A stretch of 14,521 nt of DNA from Paracoccaceae bacterium (GTDB lineage: Bacteria > Pseudomonadota > Alphaproteobacteria > Rhodobacterales > Rhodobacteraceae): the NCBI GenBank assembly GCA_023254015.1, contig JALQYS010000524.1:1-14521 (forward strand), given 5' to 3'. Positions 1-7,682 of the stretch are shown in pieces (position 1 is the first letter of the stretch; every line of letters begins with the position of its first letter). The notes beneath the pieces were generated by a model that was not told where the DNA came from, did not search any database, and saw only the letters and a program-made list of their open reading frames with translations. The position numbers were made by a program, and so were the translations under genes.

Positions 1-44
1 TGGACCGCATGATCGGCGGCTTCCGGTTGCCCCTGAAATCCTGA
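1..44 (+). CDS. C-terminal tail of upstream gene, probably dabB (partial)
   Basis: An open frame enters from the left edge (first complete codon at 3) and ends at a TGA at 42-44, encoding a tail ending in IGGFRLPLKS. It stops 15 bases before the dabA start, so the two genes are probably co-transcribed. DabA is normally encoded directly after DabB, an NuoL/antiporter-like membrane subunit, and this short basic tail would suit such a protein. Only 13 residues are visible, so the identity rests on position rather than on sequence motifs. Confidence 0.5.
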   Translation, partial: DRMIGGFRLPLKS

Positions 45-59
45 TCCGAGGAGGCTTTG

Positions 60-2438
60 ATGTTTCTCAAGCACAGCCAGATTGCGCCATCCCTTGCTTC
101 GCGGCTTCTGACGGCAGCCGAGGCGGCGGCGCGCGCCATCCCCCCCGCCTTTCCGCTGGACGCCACGGTTGCGGTGAACCCCTTCCTTGGCCAGACCGGT
201 GAAGATCTGGCCAAGGCCTCTGCCCGGCTGGGCCGCGTGGCGGGGACAGGGCTGACCCTGCCGCGCGCCGATCTGGCTGCCAGGGTGACTGCGGGCGAGA
301 TCACCGACGATGACCTTGCCGGCGCGCTGATCGCCTCGCCCTCGCCGGTCAAGCCGCGCGACCTTGCCTTGCTCAAGGCGCGGATGCATGCCCCGGCGCC
401 CGCGCCCGTGGCCCTGCCGACCGTGGCCGAACTTGTGGCGCGCAAGACGGGGATCGACTGGCCTGCCGTAATCTCTCGCAGCTTTGGCCTTTGGGCGGCT
501 GGGTTCTTCGATCGCGGTCAGGCGCTTTGGACACCGCGCCCCGGGACCGGCGCCTTTGCGGCCTGGCGGGAATGGGCCACGCATGACCTGACGCCCGAAA
601 TCGCCGGTCTGGCCGGGTTCTGCGCCCATGTGGCCGAGGCGCCCGACAGCGCCGACCGCGCCGTGCTGCGTGCGGCCGAGCGGCTGGGGGTGACGGCCGA
701 CTCGGCCGAGACGGTGTTCCACCGGCTGCTGGTTGATCTGGGTGGCTGGCCCATGCATGCGCGCTGGCTCTTGTGGCAGGCCGAGCTTGCGGGCGGGACT
801 GATGCCACGCTGACCGATCTTCTGGCGATCCGGCTGGTCTGGGAAGAGGCGCTGCTGGCCCATTGCCCCGCCGCTGGGCAGGATTGGCAGGCCACACTGG
901 CCGCGCATGCCCTGCCCCTGGTACCCAGCCCCGATCAGGTGCTGGATTGCGTGCTGCAAGAGGCGGCAGAGCGGGCGCATCAGCGCCGGCTGGCGGCGGC
1001 GCTTTCTGGCCCGGTGCCTCGTGTCGGGCGGCCGGTGTTGCAGGCGGCCTTTTGCATTGACGTGCGGTCCGAGGTTCTGCGGCGGGCCCTTGAAGGGCAG
1101 GATCAGCGGATCGAGACGCTGGGCTTTGCCGGGTTCTTCGGCCTGCCGGTCGCCCATAGCCCCCAAGGCACTGACGACCGGCAGGCGCATCTGCCGGCGC
1201 TGCTTTCTCCTGCCATCACCGCAACCAGCCATGGCGATGACGCCACCGAGGCCACCACCCGCATCAAGGCCCGGGCCCGGCGGGCCTGGGGCCGGTTCCG
1301 TCAGGCGGCCGTTTCGTCCTTTGCCTTTGTCGAGGCGGCGGGTCCGGCCTATGGCGGCAAGCTGATCCGCGATGCGCTGGGCCTTGGTGCCGAAAGTCTG
1401 CCGCCCGCGCCGATGCCGCGCCTTGACCCCAGCTTGACCCCCGAGGCGAAGGCCCAGCTGGCAGCCAGGGTCTTGCGGGCGATGGGCCTGACCGAAGGGC
1501 ACGCCCGGCTGGTTCTGCTGATCGGTCACGGCGCGCAGGTGACGAACAACCCGCACCAAAGCGCCTATCACTGCGGGGCCTGCGGCGGCCAGACCGGCGA
1601 AGTATCGGCCCGCCTGCTGGCATCGCTGCTGAATGATGCCGAAACCCGCGCGGGTCTGCCTGCGCTGGGGCTGTCGCTGCCCATGGACACACTGTTTGTC
1701 CCAGGGCTGCATGACACGGTGACAGACAGGGTTGCCCTGTTCCGCGACACGCCCACCCCCGATCATGCCGCCGATCTTGCGCAGGCCGAGGCCTGGCTTG
1801 ACAGGGCCGGAAAACAGGCGCGGGCCGAGCGCGCGCCGCGCCTGCCGGGCGCCACGGCCGAGGATCTGGCCCGGCGCGCCCGTGACTGGGCCGAAGTTCG
1901 GCCGGAATGGGGTCTTGCAGGTTGCGCCGCTTTCATCGCTGCCCCGCGCAGCGTTACGGCGGGCCGCGATCTGCAGGGGCGAGCCTTTCTGCACAGCTAT
2001 GACTGCAGGCAGGACAAGGGCTTTGCCACGCTGGAGCTGATCCTGACCGCCCCGGTCGTCGTCGCCAGCTGGATCAGCCTGCAGTATTACGGATCAACCG
2101 TGGCCCCGCAGCTTTTTGGCGGAGGCAACAAGCTGATCCACAATGTGGTGGGCGGCATCGGCGTGGTTGAGGGCAACGGCGGCCGGTTGCGGGCCGGATT
2201 GCCGTTGCAGGCGGTGCACGACGGCGACAGGCCCGCGCATGAGGCGCTGCGCCTGTCGGTGATGATCCAGGCCCCGACCGAGGCGATCACCGCCATCCTG
2301 CGCCAGCACGATGGCGTGCGGCAGCTATTTGACAACGGTTGGCTGCATCTTTTCGCGCTGGAGGGCGGGCAGGTGGCGGCCCGTTACCTGCCCGGCCTGC
2401 AATGGGAACCGCTGCGGGCGGCGCCAGGCCTGTCGTGA
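60..2438 (+). CDS. dabA: DabA, inorganic carbon transporter subunit (DUF2309/UPF0753)
   Basis: This is the soluble, carbonic-anhydrase-like subunit of the DAB (DABs accumulate bicarbonate) complex. With membrane partner DabB it is thought to hydrate CO2 to bicarbonate vectorially, driven by the cation gradient. The protein has 792 residues, typical of the family. The zinc site is intact: Cys332 and Asp334 lie in CIDVRSE, His490 in LIGHGAQ and Cys505 in YHCGACGG. The His-to-Cys spacing of 15 equals that of the characterised Halothiobacillus protein. The ATG at 60 is preferred over an in-frame TTG at 57 because GAGGAGG at 48-54 sits five bases before it. It follows the probable dabB tail closely, and 151 bases separate it from the next operon. 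It carries none of the cluster's operator motifs and is probably independent of the catabolic genes. Confidence 0.95.
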   Translation: MFLKHSQIAPSLASRLLTAAEAAARAIPPAFPLDATVAVNPFLGQTGEDLAKASARLGRVAGTGLTLPRADLAARVTAGEITDDDLAGALIASPSPVKPRDLALLKARMHAPAPAPVALPTVAELVARKTGIDWPAVISRSFGLWAAGFFDRGQALWTPRPGTGAFAAWREWATHDLTPEIAGLAGFCAHVAEAPDSADRAVLRAAERLGVTADSAETVFHRLLVDLGGWPMHARWLLWQAELAGGTDATLTDLLAIRLVWEEALLAHCPAAGQDWQATLAAHALPLVPSPDQVLDCVLQEAAERAHQRRLAAALSGPVPRVGRPVLQAAFCIDVRSEVLRRALEGQDQRIETLGFAGFFGLPVAHSPQGTDDRQAHLPALLSPAITATSHGDDATEATTRIKARARRAWGRFRQAAVSSFAFVEAAGPAYGGKLIRDALGLGAESLPPAPMPRLDPSLTPEAKAQLAARVLRAMGLTEGHARLVLLIGHGAQVTNNPHQSAYHCGACGGQTGEVSARLLASLLNDAETRAGLPALGLSLPMDTLFVPGLHDTVTDRVALFRDTPTPDHAADLAQAEAWLDRAGKQARAERAPRLPGATAEDLARRARDWAEVRPEWGLAGCAAFIAAPRSVTAGRDLQGRAFLHSYDCRQDKGFATLELILTAPVVVASWISLQYYGSTVAPQLFGGGNKLIHNVVGGIGVVEGNGGRLRAGLPLQAVHDGDRPAHEALRLSVMIQAPTEAITAILRQHDGVRQLFDNGWLHLFALEGGQVAARYLPGLQWEPLRAAPGLS

Positions 2439-2510
2439 CAGGCGCAAAACCCGCGCCTCGCCCCTGCCCGGCCCCTCGGCTCGAGCGGGGGCCACCGCCT
2501 GACCAAAAGA

Positions 2511-2522
2511 TTAGTGCACGAA
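2511..2522 (+). promoter_or_regulatory. Operator-like motif copy 1 (TTAGTGCACGAA)
   Basis: This near-palindrome differs by one base from the perfect copy at 12284-12295. It lies just upstream of the TTGACC -35-like element of the Rieske operon. Its centre is 48 bases from copy 2. It is probably bound by one of the MarR proteins encoded at 11240-12193; that assignment is inference. Confidence 0.65.
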
Positions 2523-2558
2523 ATTTCAATTGACCCGAATCACGATTGCCGAAATTAC

Positions 2559-2570
2559 TTAGTCTACGAA
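2559..2570 (+). promoter_or_regulatory. Operator-like motif copy 2 (TTAGTCTACGAA)
   Basis: This second copy is 19 bases before the ATG of the Rieske oxygenase gene, around or just downstream of the expected -10. A protein bound here would block transcription. It matches copy 3 at 11 of 12 positions when copy 3 is read on the minus strand. Confidence 0.65.
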
Positions 2571-2589
2571 GTATTATGGGAGCCTCGTG

Positions 2590-3660
2590 ATGACGACACT
2601 GGTCCGCAACGCATGGTATGTCGCCGCCTGGTCGACCGAGGTCGACGATCAACTGCGCCGTTTTGTCATTCTGGGCGATGCGGTGCTGCTGTTCCGCCGG
2701 CAGGATGGCCGCGTCGCCGCGCTGGAGGATCTGTGCCCCCACCGCCTCTTGCCGCTGAGCAAGGGCAAGCGGATCGGCGATACCGTGCAATGCGGCTATC
2801 ATGGGCTGACCTTTGACAGCGAAGGCAAATGCGTGCGGGTGCCGGGACAGGACAAGGTTCCGCCGTCAGCCTATGTCGACGCCTATCCGGTGGAGGAGCG
2901 CAACGGCATCATCTGGATCTGGATGGGCCAGAAAGACCGCGCCAACCCCGATGAGATCTTTACCCTGCCCCAGTTCGACGATCCGGCCTGGCACATGCAC
3001 CACGGCGGCGCGCTGCACATCGAATCCAACTATCTGAACGTGGCGGAAAATCTGGTCGATCCGGCCCATGTCAGCTTTGTCCATCCGACCACGCTGGGCA
3101 ATTCCGCCTCGGAAAACGTGCCGGTCCATGTCTCGACCGATGGCGAGGCGATCGTTGCCTGGCGCTGGATCCGCAACGGTGAGCCGATCGGGTTCTTCAA
3201 GGCCTTCGGTGGCTTTACCGGCAACGTGGACCGCTGGCACTATTACAACCTGCATCTGCCCTGCACGGCCTATATCGACTTCGGCTCGGCCGATGCGGCG
3301 CTGCAGATCGGCGAGGACGAGCGCGACCGGGGCGTGCGTGTCTTTGCGCTGCATTTCATGACGCCGGTGAACGAGAATTACACCATCGACCGCTGGATGC
3401 ACCTGCGCAACACAGCGATTGACACCGAAGAAGCCTCGCACAAGATCGACCGGATGTTCGAAATCGCTTTCAGCGAGGACAAGGCCATTCTGGAGGCCGT
3501 TCACGCCGAAGAACAGCGCCCGCAAAAGCGCCGCCCGATCCGGATTGCCATTGACCGAGGGCCGATGGTCTACCGCAAGCGCATCGCCGAACTGCTGGAG
3601 CGGGAACGCACCGAAGACGCCTCGGCCCCCGGCAACGGCGCCTATGTGTTCCATGACTGA
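2590..3660 (+). CDS. Rieske [2Fe-2S] non-heme iron oxygenase, VanA-like
   Basis: This is the terminal oxygenase of a two-component Rieske system. It uses O2 and electrons from the reductase encoded next to hydroxylate or demethylate a small ring compound. The protein has 356 residues, as in vanillate demethylase VanA and relatives. The Rieske cluster ligands are Cys49/His51 (CPHR) and Cys68/His71 (CGYH). The mononuclear iron motif NLVDPAHVSFVH spans 154-165, giving His160 and His165 with bridging Asp157. Asp297 in FSEDKAI is the likely third iron ligand. The ATG at 2590 has GGGAG seven bases upstream and is preferred over GTG at 2587. The next gene overlaps by 8 bases. The VanA-like architecture suggests a homotrimeric monooxygenase or demethylase rather than an alpha/beta dioxygenase. 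No beta subunit is present. The substrate cannot be told from the sequence. Confidence 0.9.
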   Translation: MTTLVRNAWYVAAWSTEVDDQLRRFVILGDAVLLFRRQDGRVAALEDLCPHRLLPLSKGKRIGDTVQCGYHGLTFDSEGKCVRVPGQDKVPPSAYVDAYPVEERNGIIWIWMGQKDRANPDEIFTLPQFDDPAWHMHHGGALHIESNYLNVAENLVDPAHVSFVHPTTLGNSASENVPVHVSTDGEAIVAWRWIRNGEPIGFFKAFGGFTGNVDRWHYYNLHLPCTAYIDFGSADAALQIGEDERDRGVRVFALHFMTPVNENYTIDRWMHLRNTAIDTEEASHKIDRMFEIAFSEDKAILEAVHAEEQRPQKRRPIRIAIDRGPMVYRKRIAELLERERTEDASAPGNGAYVFHD

Positions 3661-4708
3661 CGCGGCCCCGTTGCAGGACATTGCGCGCGGCAGCCTTGAT
3701 CTGGTGGTGGCCGCGCTGCACCGCGAAAGCCGTAACGTGCTGTCCCTGACCTTGCGCGCCGCTGATGGCGGGCCGCTGCCCGCGTTCCGCGCCGGTCAGC
3801 ATCTGCCGCTATGGCTGGGCCTGCCGGGGCGCAACATCGCGACCTATACCCTGTCCTCGGCCAACCATGACCTTGGTCATTACCGCATTTCCGTCAAGCT
3901 GGAGCAGGACGGGCAAGGCGGGTCGCGCCATCTGCATCAACTTGCCGTGGGGGCCGTGCTGAAGGCCAGCGCGCCGCGGGGAACGTTTGTGCTGCAAGAC
4001 GCGCCGAACCCTGTTCTGCTGCTGACGGGGGGCATCGGCATCACGCCCGCGTTGTCGATGCTGCAGACCCTTGCCCGCGAGGGGCAGCGGGAGGTGTTCT
4101 TCCTGCATGCCTGCAATGACGCGGAGGAACATTCCTTTGCCGCCGAGGTGGAGGGTCTGGCCAAGGGCAACCCGCTGATCCGGGTCTTTCACGCCTATGC
4201 CAATGGCACCGAGGCTGATCTGCAGGCAGGGCGCTGTCATCACCTTGGCCTGATCGACCGCGAAACACTGCGCCGCCTTTTGCCGCTGGACGATTACCAC
4301 GTCTACCTGTGTGGCCCGCCGGGGTTCATGGCGGCCCAGACAGCGGCCCTGCGCAGTCTGGGTGTGGCGCAAGAGCATATCAGGACCGAGGTGTTCTCGC
4401 CCCCCCGCCCTGCCACCCCCGCCGCCGTGGCAACCGCCCCCGTGGCCGCGGATGGCCCTGTGGTCAGCTTTGCCCGATCCGGCAAGACCGCGGTCTGGAC
4501 AGCTGCCACGCCCTCGCTTCTGGATTTCGCCGAGGCACAGGGCCTGACACCCGAATTCAGTTGCCGGGCGGGCGTCTGTGGCACTTGCGCCTGCCGCATT
4601 GTGTCCGGCGAGGTGGCCTATGACACCGACCCGCTGGAACCGCCGCCGCCGGGCGAGATACTCTTGTGTTGCGCCCGGCCGCAGGGACAGCTCACGCTGG
4701 ATCTGTGA
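3653..4708 (+). CDS. Oxygenase reductase, FMN/NAD(P)H + 2Fe-2S ferredoxin fusion, VanB-like
   Basis: This protein passes electrons from NAD(P)H through flavin and a plant-type 2Fe-2S cluster to the Rieske oxygenase encoded just upstream. Its 351 residues show the order typical of class IA (VanB-like) reductases. The flavin-binding barrel comes first, with an ATYTLSS segment at 63-69 where the family usually has R-x-Y-S/T. The nucleotide-binding domain follows, with GGIGITP at 126-132 and CGPPGFM at 220-226. A proline/alanine-rich linker (about 249-266) leads to a C-terminal ferredoxin domain with Cys304, Cys309, Cys312 and a final ligand at Cys339 or Cys340. The gene overlaps the oxygenase stop by 8 bases, implying translational coupling. 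No clear Shine-Dalgarno is visible, and an in-frame ATG at 3644 is an alternative start three codons earlier. Confidence 0.9.
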   Translation: MTDAAPLQDIARGSLDLVVAALHRESRNVLSLTLRAADGGPLPAFRAGQHLPLWLGLPGRNIATYTLSSANHDLGHYRISVKLEQDGQGGSRHLHQLAVGAVLKASAPRGTFVLQDAPNPVLLLTGGIGITPALSMLQTLAREGQREVFFLHACNDAEEHSFAAEVEGLAKGNPLIRVFHAYANGTEADLQAGRCHHLGLIDRETLRRLLPLDDYHVYLCGPPGFMAAQTAALRSLGVAQEHIRTEVFSPPRPATPAAVATAPVAADGPVVSFARSGKTAVWTAATPSLLDFAEAQGLTPEFSCRAGVCGTCACRIVSGEVAYDTDPLEPPPPGEILLCCARPQGQLTLDL

Positions 4709-4752
4709 TGCCCCCAGCCCCCATGCACCCCGCACCCCAGAAGGAGCCCTCC

Positions 4753-5433
4753 ATGCAGCGTTATGAACTGGCCGCCGCGTTTCAGCCCCGCAATCTGGCC
4801 ACCCGCGGCCCGCTGCACCTGCTGGAGCAGATCGACCCGAAAACAACGGCGCATCTGGTGATCGACATGCAGAACGGCTTCATGCGGCCCGGCGCGATGC
4901 TGGAGGTGCCCGACGCCCGCGCAGTGGTGCCGCAGATCAACGCCATCTCGGGCGCCTTGCGTGCGGCCGGGGGGATGGTGGCCTTTACCCGCTTTGCCTG
5001 GCGGCCCGACGAGGCCCGGCTCTGGGATGCCTTCTACCGACGTTTCCTGCACCCTGACCGCGCCGCGCGCCAGCAAGAGGCCTTTGCCCCCGACGCGCCG
5101 GATCTGCAGTTGTGGGACGGGCTGGACGTGGCCGAGGGCGATCTGGTGGTGGACAAGACCCGCTACAGCGCCTTCATCACCGGCACCTGTGATCTGCATG
5201 ACATCCTGCAGGCGCGCGGCATCCGCACACTGATCATTTCCGGCACGATGACGAATTGCTGCTGCGAATCCTCGGCGCGTGACGCCATGCAATATGGCTA
5301 TGACGTGGTTTTCGTCTCGGATGCCAATGCGACGCTGACCGCGCTGGAGCAGGACACCACGCTGATGAACCTTGCGCTCCTGTTTGCCGAGGTGGCGCCG
5401 ACCGACGCCGTCCTGCAGGCGCTGCAAGGCTGA
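4753..5433 (+). CDS. Isochorismatase-family cysteine hydrolase 1
   Basis: This is a 226-residue member of the isochorismatase-like cysteine hydrolase superfamily. It includes RutB, N-carbamoylsarcosine amidase, biuret hydrolase, maleamate amidase and nicotinamidase, most of which cleave amide or carbamoyl C-N bonds. The catalytic triad is Asp38 (VIDMQNGF), Lys135 (VDKTRYSAF) and a cysteine in TNCCCESSARDA. By alignment to the usual TNxCVES motif the nucleophile is Cys170; its neighbours Cys169 and Cys171 are unusual. AAGGAG at 4741-4746 lies six bases before the ATG at 4753. The gene is third in the Rieske operon after a 44-base gap, and transcription ends at the hairpin at 5452-5481. The context suggests it removes ammonia or a carbamoyl group from a pathway intermediate. 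RutB or BiuH-type activity is possible, but the substrate is unknown. Confidence 0.85.
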   Translation: MQRYELAAAFQPRNLATRGPLHLLEQIDPKTTAHLVIDMQNGFMRPGAMLEVPDARAVVPQINAISGALRAAGGMVAFTRFAWRPDEARLWDAFYRRFLHPDRAARQQEAFAPDAPDLQLWDGLDVAEGDLVVDKTRYSAFITGTCDLHDILQARGIRTLIISGTMTNCCCESSARDAMQYGYDVVFVSDANATLTALEQDTTLMNLALLFAEVAPTDAVLQALQG

Positions 5434-5451
5434 GGCCCCACCCAAGGACGC

Positions 5452-5481
5452 AAAGGGGCAGGCCCGGCGCCTGCCCCTTTT
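5452..5481. terminator. Bidirectional intrinsic terminator
   Basis: A perfect 12-bp stem (5452-5463 with 5469-5480) has a 5-base CCGGC loop. It is flanked by A-run and T-run ends, so it reads as AAAGGGGCAGGC...GCCTGCCCCTTTT in the plus direction and equivalently in the minus direction. It lies 19 bases after the hydrolase stop and 5 bases beyond the stop of the convergent enamidase-like gene. It should therefore end both transcripts. Confidence 0.9.
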
Positions 5482-5485
5482 GTGT

Positions 5486-6682
5486 TCAGTGGCCCGAGCC
5501 GCCCTGCGCGACTTCGGTCTGCAGGGTGATTTCGGGGACGCGACCGGCAGGCGGCGTGTTGCGGCTGCGCTGGCTGCGCACCACCCCGTCGATCACCGTC
5601 ATGCCCACCCCCGGCAGGTTGCCCAACTGGATCGATTCCAGAATGTTGCGCCCCGGCGCATGCTGCGCCTGATCCATCAGCACAAAGTCGGCGCATTTGC
5701 CCTTTTCGATGATGCCGGTGTCCAGTTCGCGCTGGCGCGAGGTGTTGCCCGTGCCAAAGCAGATCGCGATTTCGGCCGGAATGTTGCCAAGGCTGGACAG
5801 CATCGAGATCATCCGCAGGATGCCCAGCGGCTGCACGCCTGACCCGGCAGGGCCGTCGGTGCCCAGGATGATCCGGTCCATCTGCTTCAACTCGCGCGCG
5901 GTGTTCAGCGTCAGAAGGGCGGCGCGTTCGTTGCCGTTGTGCACGATCTCAAGCCCGGCCTTGCAGCTTTCGCACAGGCAGATGATCTGGTCATCGGGCA
6001 GCGCGGTATGGCCGCCGTTGATATGGCCGATCACGTCGGTGCCGGTTTCCAGCACCATGTCGGCATCGATCAGGCCCGAGCCAGGGATCGAAGGGCCGCC
6101 GGTGTGAATCGTGCTCTGGATGCCGTATTTGCGCGCCCAATCCACCATCTGGCGCGCGGTCTTACCGTCTTTCACGGTGCCAAGGCCCACTTCGCCCAAC
6201 AGCTTGACCCCGGCCGAGGCCAGTTCCTTGAAATCCTGCTCGACCATGCCATGCTCGATCACCGGTGCCCCGGCCATCACCTTGACGCCCGAGGGGCGGA
6301 AGTTTTCATACCAACGCTGCGCAGCAATCGCCATGGCCTTCAGCCCGACGATGTCGCGCGGACGGCCCGGCATATGCACCTCGCCGGCCGAAATCAGCGT
6401 GGTGACCCCGCCGTGCAGCGTGCTGTCGATCCAGTTCAACTGCTGCTGGCGCGGCGTGTAGTCGCCCACGACCGGGTGGATGTGGCTGTCGATCAGACCG
6501 GGGGCCAGCGTGCAGCCATGGGCGTCGATCACCGTGGTCGCGCCCTCGGTGTCAAGGTCGGCCTCGCGCCCCCATGATTCGATCTTTCCATCGACGGCGA
6601 TCAGGCAATCCGCCTCAAGGATCGGCGCCTCCATCCGGCCCGACAGCATCAGGCCGACGTTGCGTATCACAAGCTTCGACAT
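5486..6682 (-). CDS. ena: Enamidase-like cyclic amidohydrolase
   Basis: This is an amidohydrolase-superfamily enzyme of 398 residues. The best match I recall is enamidase (Ena) of Eubacterium barkeri, which hydrolyses 6-oxo-1,4,5,6-tetrahydronicotinate to 2-formylglutarate and ammonia. Shared segments are DYTPRQ, HGGVTTLISAG, PGRPRDIVGLKA, RPSGVKV, GEVGLGT, HTGGPSIPGS, GHINGGHTA and the late SRNTPPAGR. The binuclear metal site is complete: His67 and His69 (DSHIHP), bridging Glu164, His193, His220 and Asp276 (GTDGPAG). The ATG at 6682-6680 has GGGAGGAA about six bases upstream; an upstream extension to 6739 would run across the operator. It is divergent from the operon encoding the Hnr-like reductase, whose predicted product would be this enzyme's substrate. 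I am confident of the family. Exact substrate identity with nicotinate is inference, and a dihydroorotase- or hydantoinase-like cyclic amide is an alternative. Confidence 0.85.
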   Translation of the reverse strand: MSKLVIRNVGLMLSGRMEAPILEADCLIAVDGKIESWGREADLDTEGATTVIDAHGCTLAPGLIDSHIHPVVGDYTPRQQQLNWIDSTLHGGVTTLISAGEVHMPGRPRDIVGLKAMAIAAQRWYENFRPSGVKVMAGAPVIEHGMVEQDFKELASAGVKLLGEVGLGTVKDGKTARQMVDWARKYGIQSTIHTGGPSIPGSGLIDADMVLETGTDVIGHINGGHTALPDDQIICLCESCKAGLEIVHNGNERAALLTLNTARELKQMDRIILGTDGPAGSGVQPLGILRMISMLSSLGNIPAEIAICFGTGNTSRQRELDTGIIEKGKCADFVLMDQAQHAPGRNILESIQLGNLPGVGMTVIDGVVRSQRSRNTPPAGRVPEITLQTEVAQGGSGH

Positions 6683-6705
6683 CTGTGTTCCTCCCGCATA
6701 AGTCA

Positions 6706-6717
6706 TTCGTAGGCTAA
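6706..6717 (-). promoter_or_regulatory. Operator-like motif copy 3 (TTAGCCTACGAA on minus strand)
   Basis: The motif is read on the minus strand and ends 23 bases before the enamidase-like start codon. It covers the proposed -10 TAGCCT. On the plus strand it also forms an inverted repeat TTCGT-N6-ACGAA at 6706-6721. Confidence 0.65.
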
Positions 6718-6806
6718 CGAAAACTTCAGCCCCTGCCAAAAGGATTCTTCAACGTTTCAGACAGTTTTTCAAGAAGTCTCTGGAAAGCAGCTTGACAGAA
6801 TTTTCA

Positions 6807-6818
6807 TTAGCATACAAA
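6807..6818 (+). promoter_or_regulatory. Operator-like motif copy 4 (TTAGCATACAAA)
   Basis: This is the most divergent copy, but it keeps all eight conserved positions of TTAGNNNACNAA. It lies downstream of TTGACA (6792-6797) and 30 bases before the FPR start codon. It overlaps a separate inverted repeat, GCATA-N8-TATGC at 6810-6827. Confidence 0.55.
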
Positions 6819-6848
6819 CAAATATGCAGATCGTTTCAGGAGGCTTTG

Positions 6849-7658
6849 ATGAACATCGAAGTGTCGGCGGGAACGCCGTTTGCCATCCCGGATGGCGTGT
6901 TTGCGCAGCAGGTGACCCTGGTGGAACACTACACCGACCGGCTGTTCCGGTTTCGCATCACCCGGCCAGCCTCCTTCCGTTTCCGCTCGGGGGAATTCGT
7001 GATGATCGGCCTGCCGAATGCCGAACGTCCGGTGTTCCGCGCCTATTCCATCGCCAGTCCCTCCTGGGATGACGAGATCGAATTCTATTCGATCAAGGTA
7101 CCCGACGGTCCGTTGACCGAACACCTGCAAAAGATCCGCGAAGGCGATACGGTGCTGATGCGGCGCAAGGCGACGGGGACGCTGGTGAATGACGCGCTTC
7201 TGCCCGGCAAGCGGGTCTACATGTTCTCGACCGGCACGGGCATTGCCCCCTTTGCCAGCCTGATCCGCGACCCCGAGACCTATGAGAAGTTCGAACAGGT
7301 CATCCTGTGCCACACCTGCCGTGAGGTGGCGGAACTGGACTATGGCAAGCGTCTGGTGGCAAGCCTTGCCGCGGATGAAATCGTGGGCGAGATGGTGGGC
7401 CGTCAGCTGGTGCATTACACCTCGGTCACGCGGGATGACTATCCGGTGCGCGGACGGCAGACCAATCTGATGGCCTCGGGCAAGATGTTTGCCGATCTGG
7501 GCGTGCCCGCTATCCACCCCGACCATGACCGCGGCATGATCTGCGGTTCGATGGACATGCTGCGCGACACCAAGGCGGCGCTGGAAGCCTATGGCCTGAC
7601 CGAAGGCAGCAACAGTGCGCCCGGCACCTTTGTTGTTGAACGCGCCTTCGTCGATTGA
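6849..7658 (+). CDS. fpr: Ferredoxin-NADP+ reductase (FPR)
   Basis: This FAD-dependent enzyme exchanges electrons between NADP(H) and ferredoxin or flavodoxin. Its 269 residues closely resemble the bacterial-type FPR of Rhodobacter capsulatus, including FRFRSGEFVMIGL, RAYSIASPSWD (FAD motif RAYS 64-67), EFYSIKVPDGPLT, LLPGKR, GTGIAPFASLIR (NADP motif 129-140), ASGKMFADLG, CGSMDM (232-237) and a C-terminal VVERAFVD. The ATG at 6849 has AGGAGG at 6838-6843 five bases upstream, the same GGAGGCTTTGATG context as dabA. It is the first gene of a five-gene operon and is followed after 24 bases by the Hnr-like reductase. Ferredoxin-type reductants are what 6-hydroxynicotinate reductase uses (EC 1.3.7.1), so this looks like a dedicated donor running from NADPH. 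No ferredoxin gene accompanies it in the window. Housekeeping FPR is an alternative role but is unlikely in this position. Confidence 0.92.
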   Translation: MNIEVSAGTPFAIPDGVFAQQVTLVEHYTDRLFRFRITRPASFRFRSGEFVMIGLPNAERPVFRAYSIASPSWDDEIEFYSIKVPDGPLTEHLQKIREGDTVLMRRKATGTLVNDALLPGKRVYMFSTGTGIAPFASLIRDPETYEKFEQVILCHTCREVAELDYGKRLVASLAADEIVGEMVGRQLVHYTSVTRDDYPVRGRQTNLMASGKMFADLGVPAIHPDHDRGMICGSMDMLRDTKAALEAYGLTEGSNSAPGTFVVERAFVD

Positions 7659-7682
7659 TCTGAACACGGGAAAACCTTTGCC

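Larger units (their letters stand above)
2439..2589. promoter_or_regulatory. Intergenic promoter region of the Rieske operon
   Basis: This 151-base gap carries two GC-rich inverted repeats (2441-2457 and 2470-2493) just after dabA. They might end dabA transcription but lack a T-run. Beyond about 2500 the composition turns sharply AT-rich. Two copies of the shared operator motif (2511-2522 and 2559-2570) flank a TTGACC at 2530-2535, a reasonable -35 element. The matching -10 is unclear; AATTAC at 2553-2558, 17 bases on, is the best spaced candidate. A GGGAG ribosome binding site at 2578-2582 precedes the ATG at 2590. Confidence 0.6.
6683..6848. promoter_or_regulatory. Divergent promoter region, enamidase-like gene / FPR operon
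   Basis: This 166-base AT-rich region lies between two divergent start codons and carries one operator-like motif near each gene. For the minus-strand gene a promoter can be proposed as TTGGCA (6739-6734), a 17-base spacer and TAGCCT (6716-6711). Its -10 lies inside operator copy 3. For the plus-strand operon TTGACA at 6792-6797 is a perfect -35, with operator copy 4 starting ten bases downstream; the -10 is uncertain. The layout suits coordinated repression of both sides. Confidence 0.65.

Noticed and set aside
2441..2493. GC-rich inverted repeats after dabA as a terminator
   Set aside because: The stems are only 5-6 bp and no T-run follows; I mention them in the intergenic entry but do not call a terminator.
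3419..3652. Upstream extension of the reductase frame into the Rieske gene
   Set aside because: The extension lies wholly within the oxygenase coding sequence in another frame and resembles no reductase N-terminus; homology begins near 3653.
3809..5445. Long minus-strand frames opposite the reductase and hydrolase 1 (3809-4846 and 4618-5445)
   Set aside because: No recognisable motifs; the plus-strand genes show intact catalytic and cofactor residues across the same bases.
5486..6682. Calling the minus-strand amidohydrolase a dihydroorotase or hydantoinase
   Set aside because: The metal-ligand pattern with bridging Glu164 and many segments match enamidase much better; no carboxylated lysine motif is seen at the expected place.
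6792..6848. Upstream extension of the FPR frame from a TTG at 6792
   Set aside because: It would use the -35-like TTGACA as start and run through the operator; the ATG at 6849 has a strong AGGAGG.
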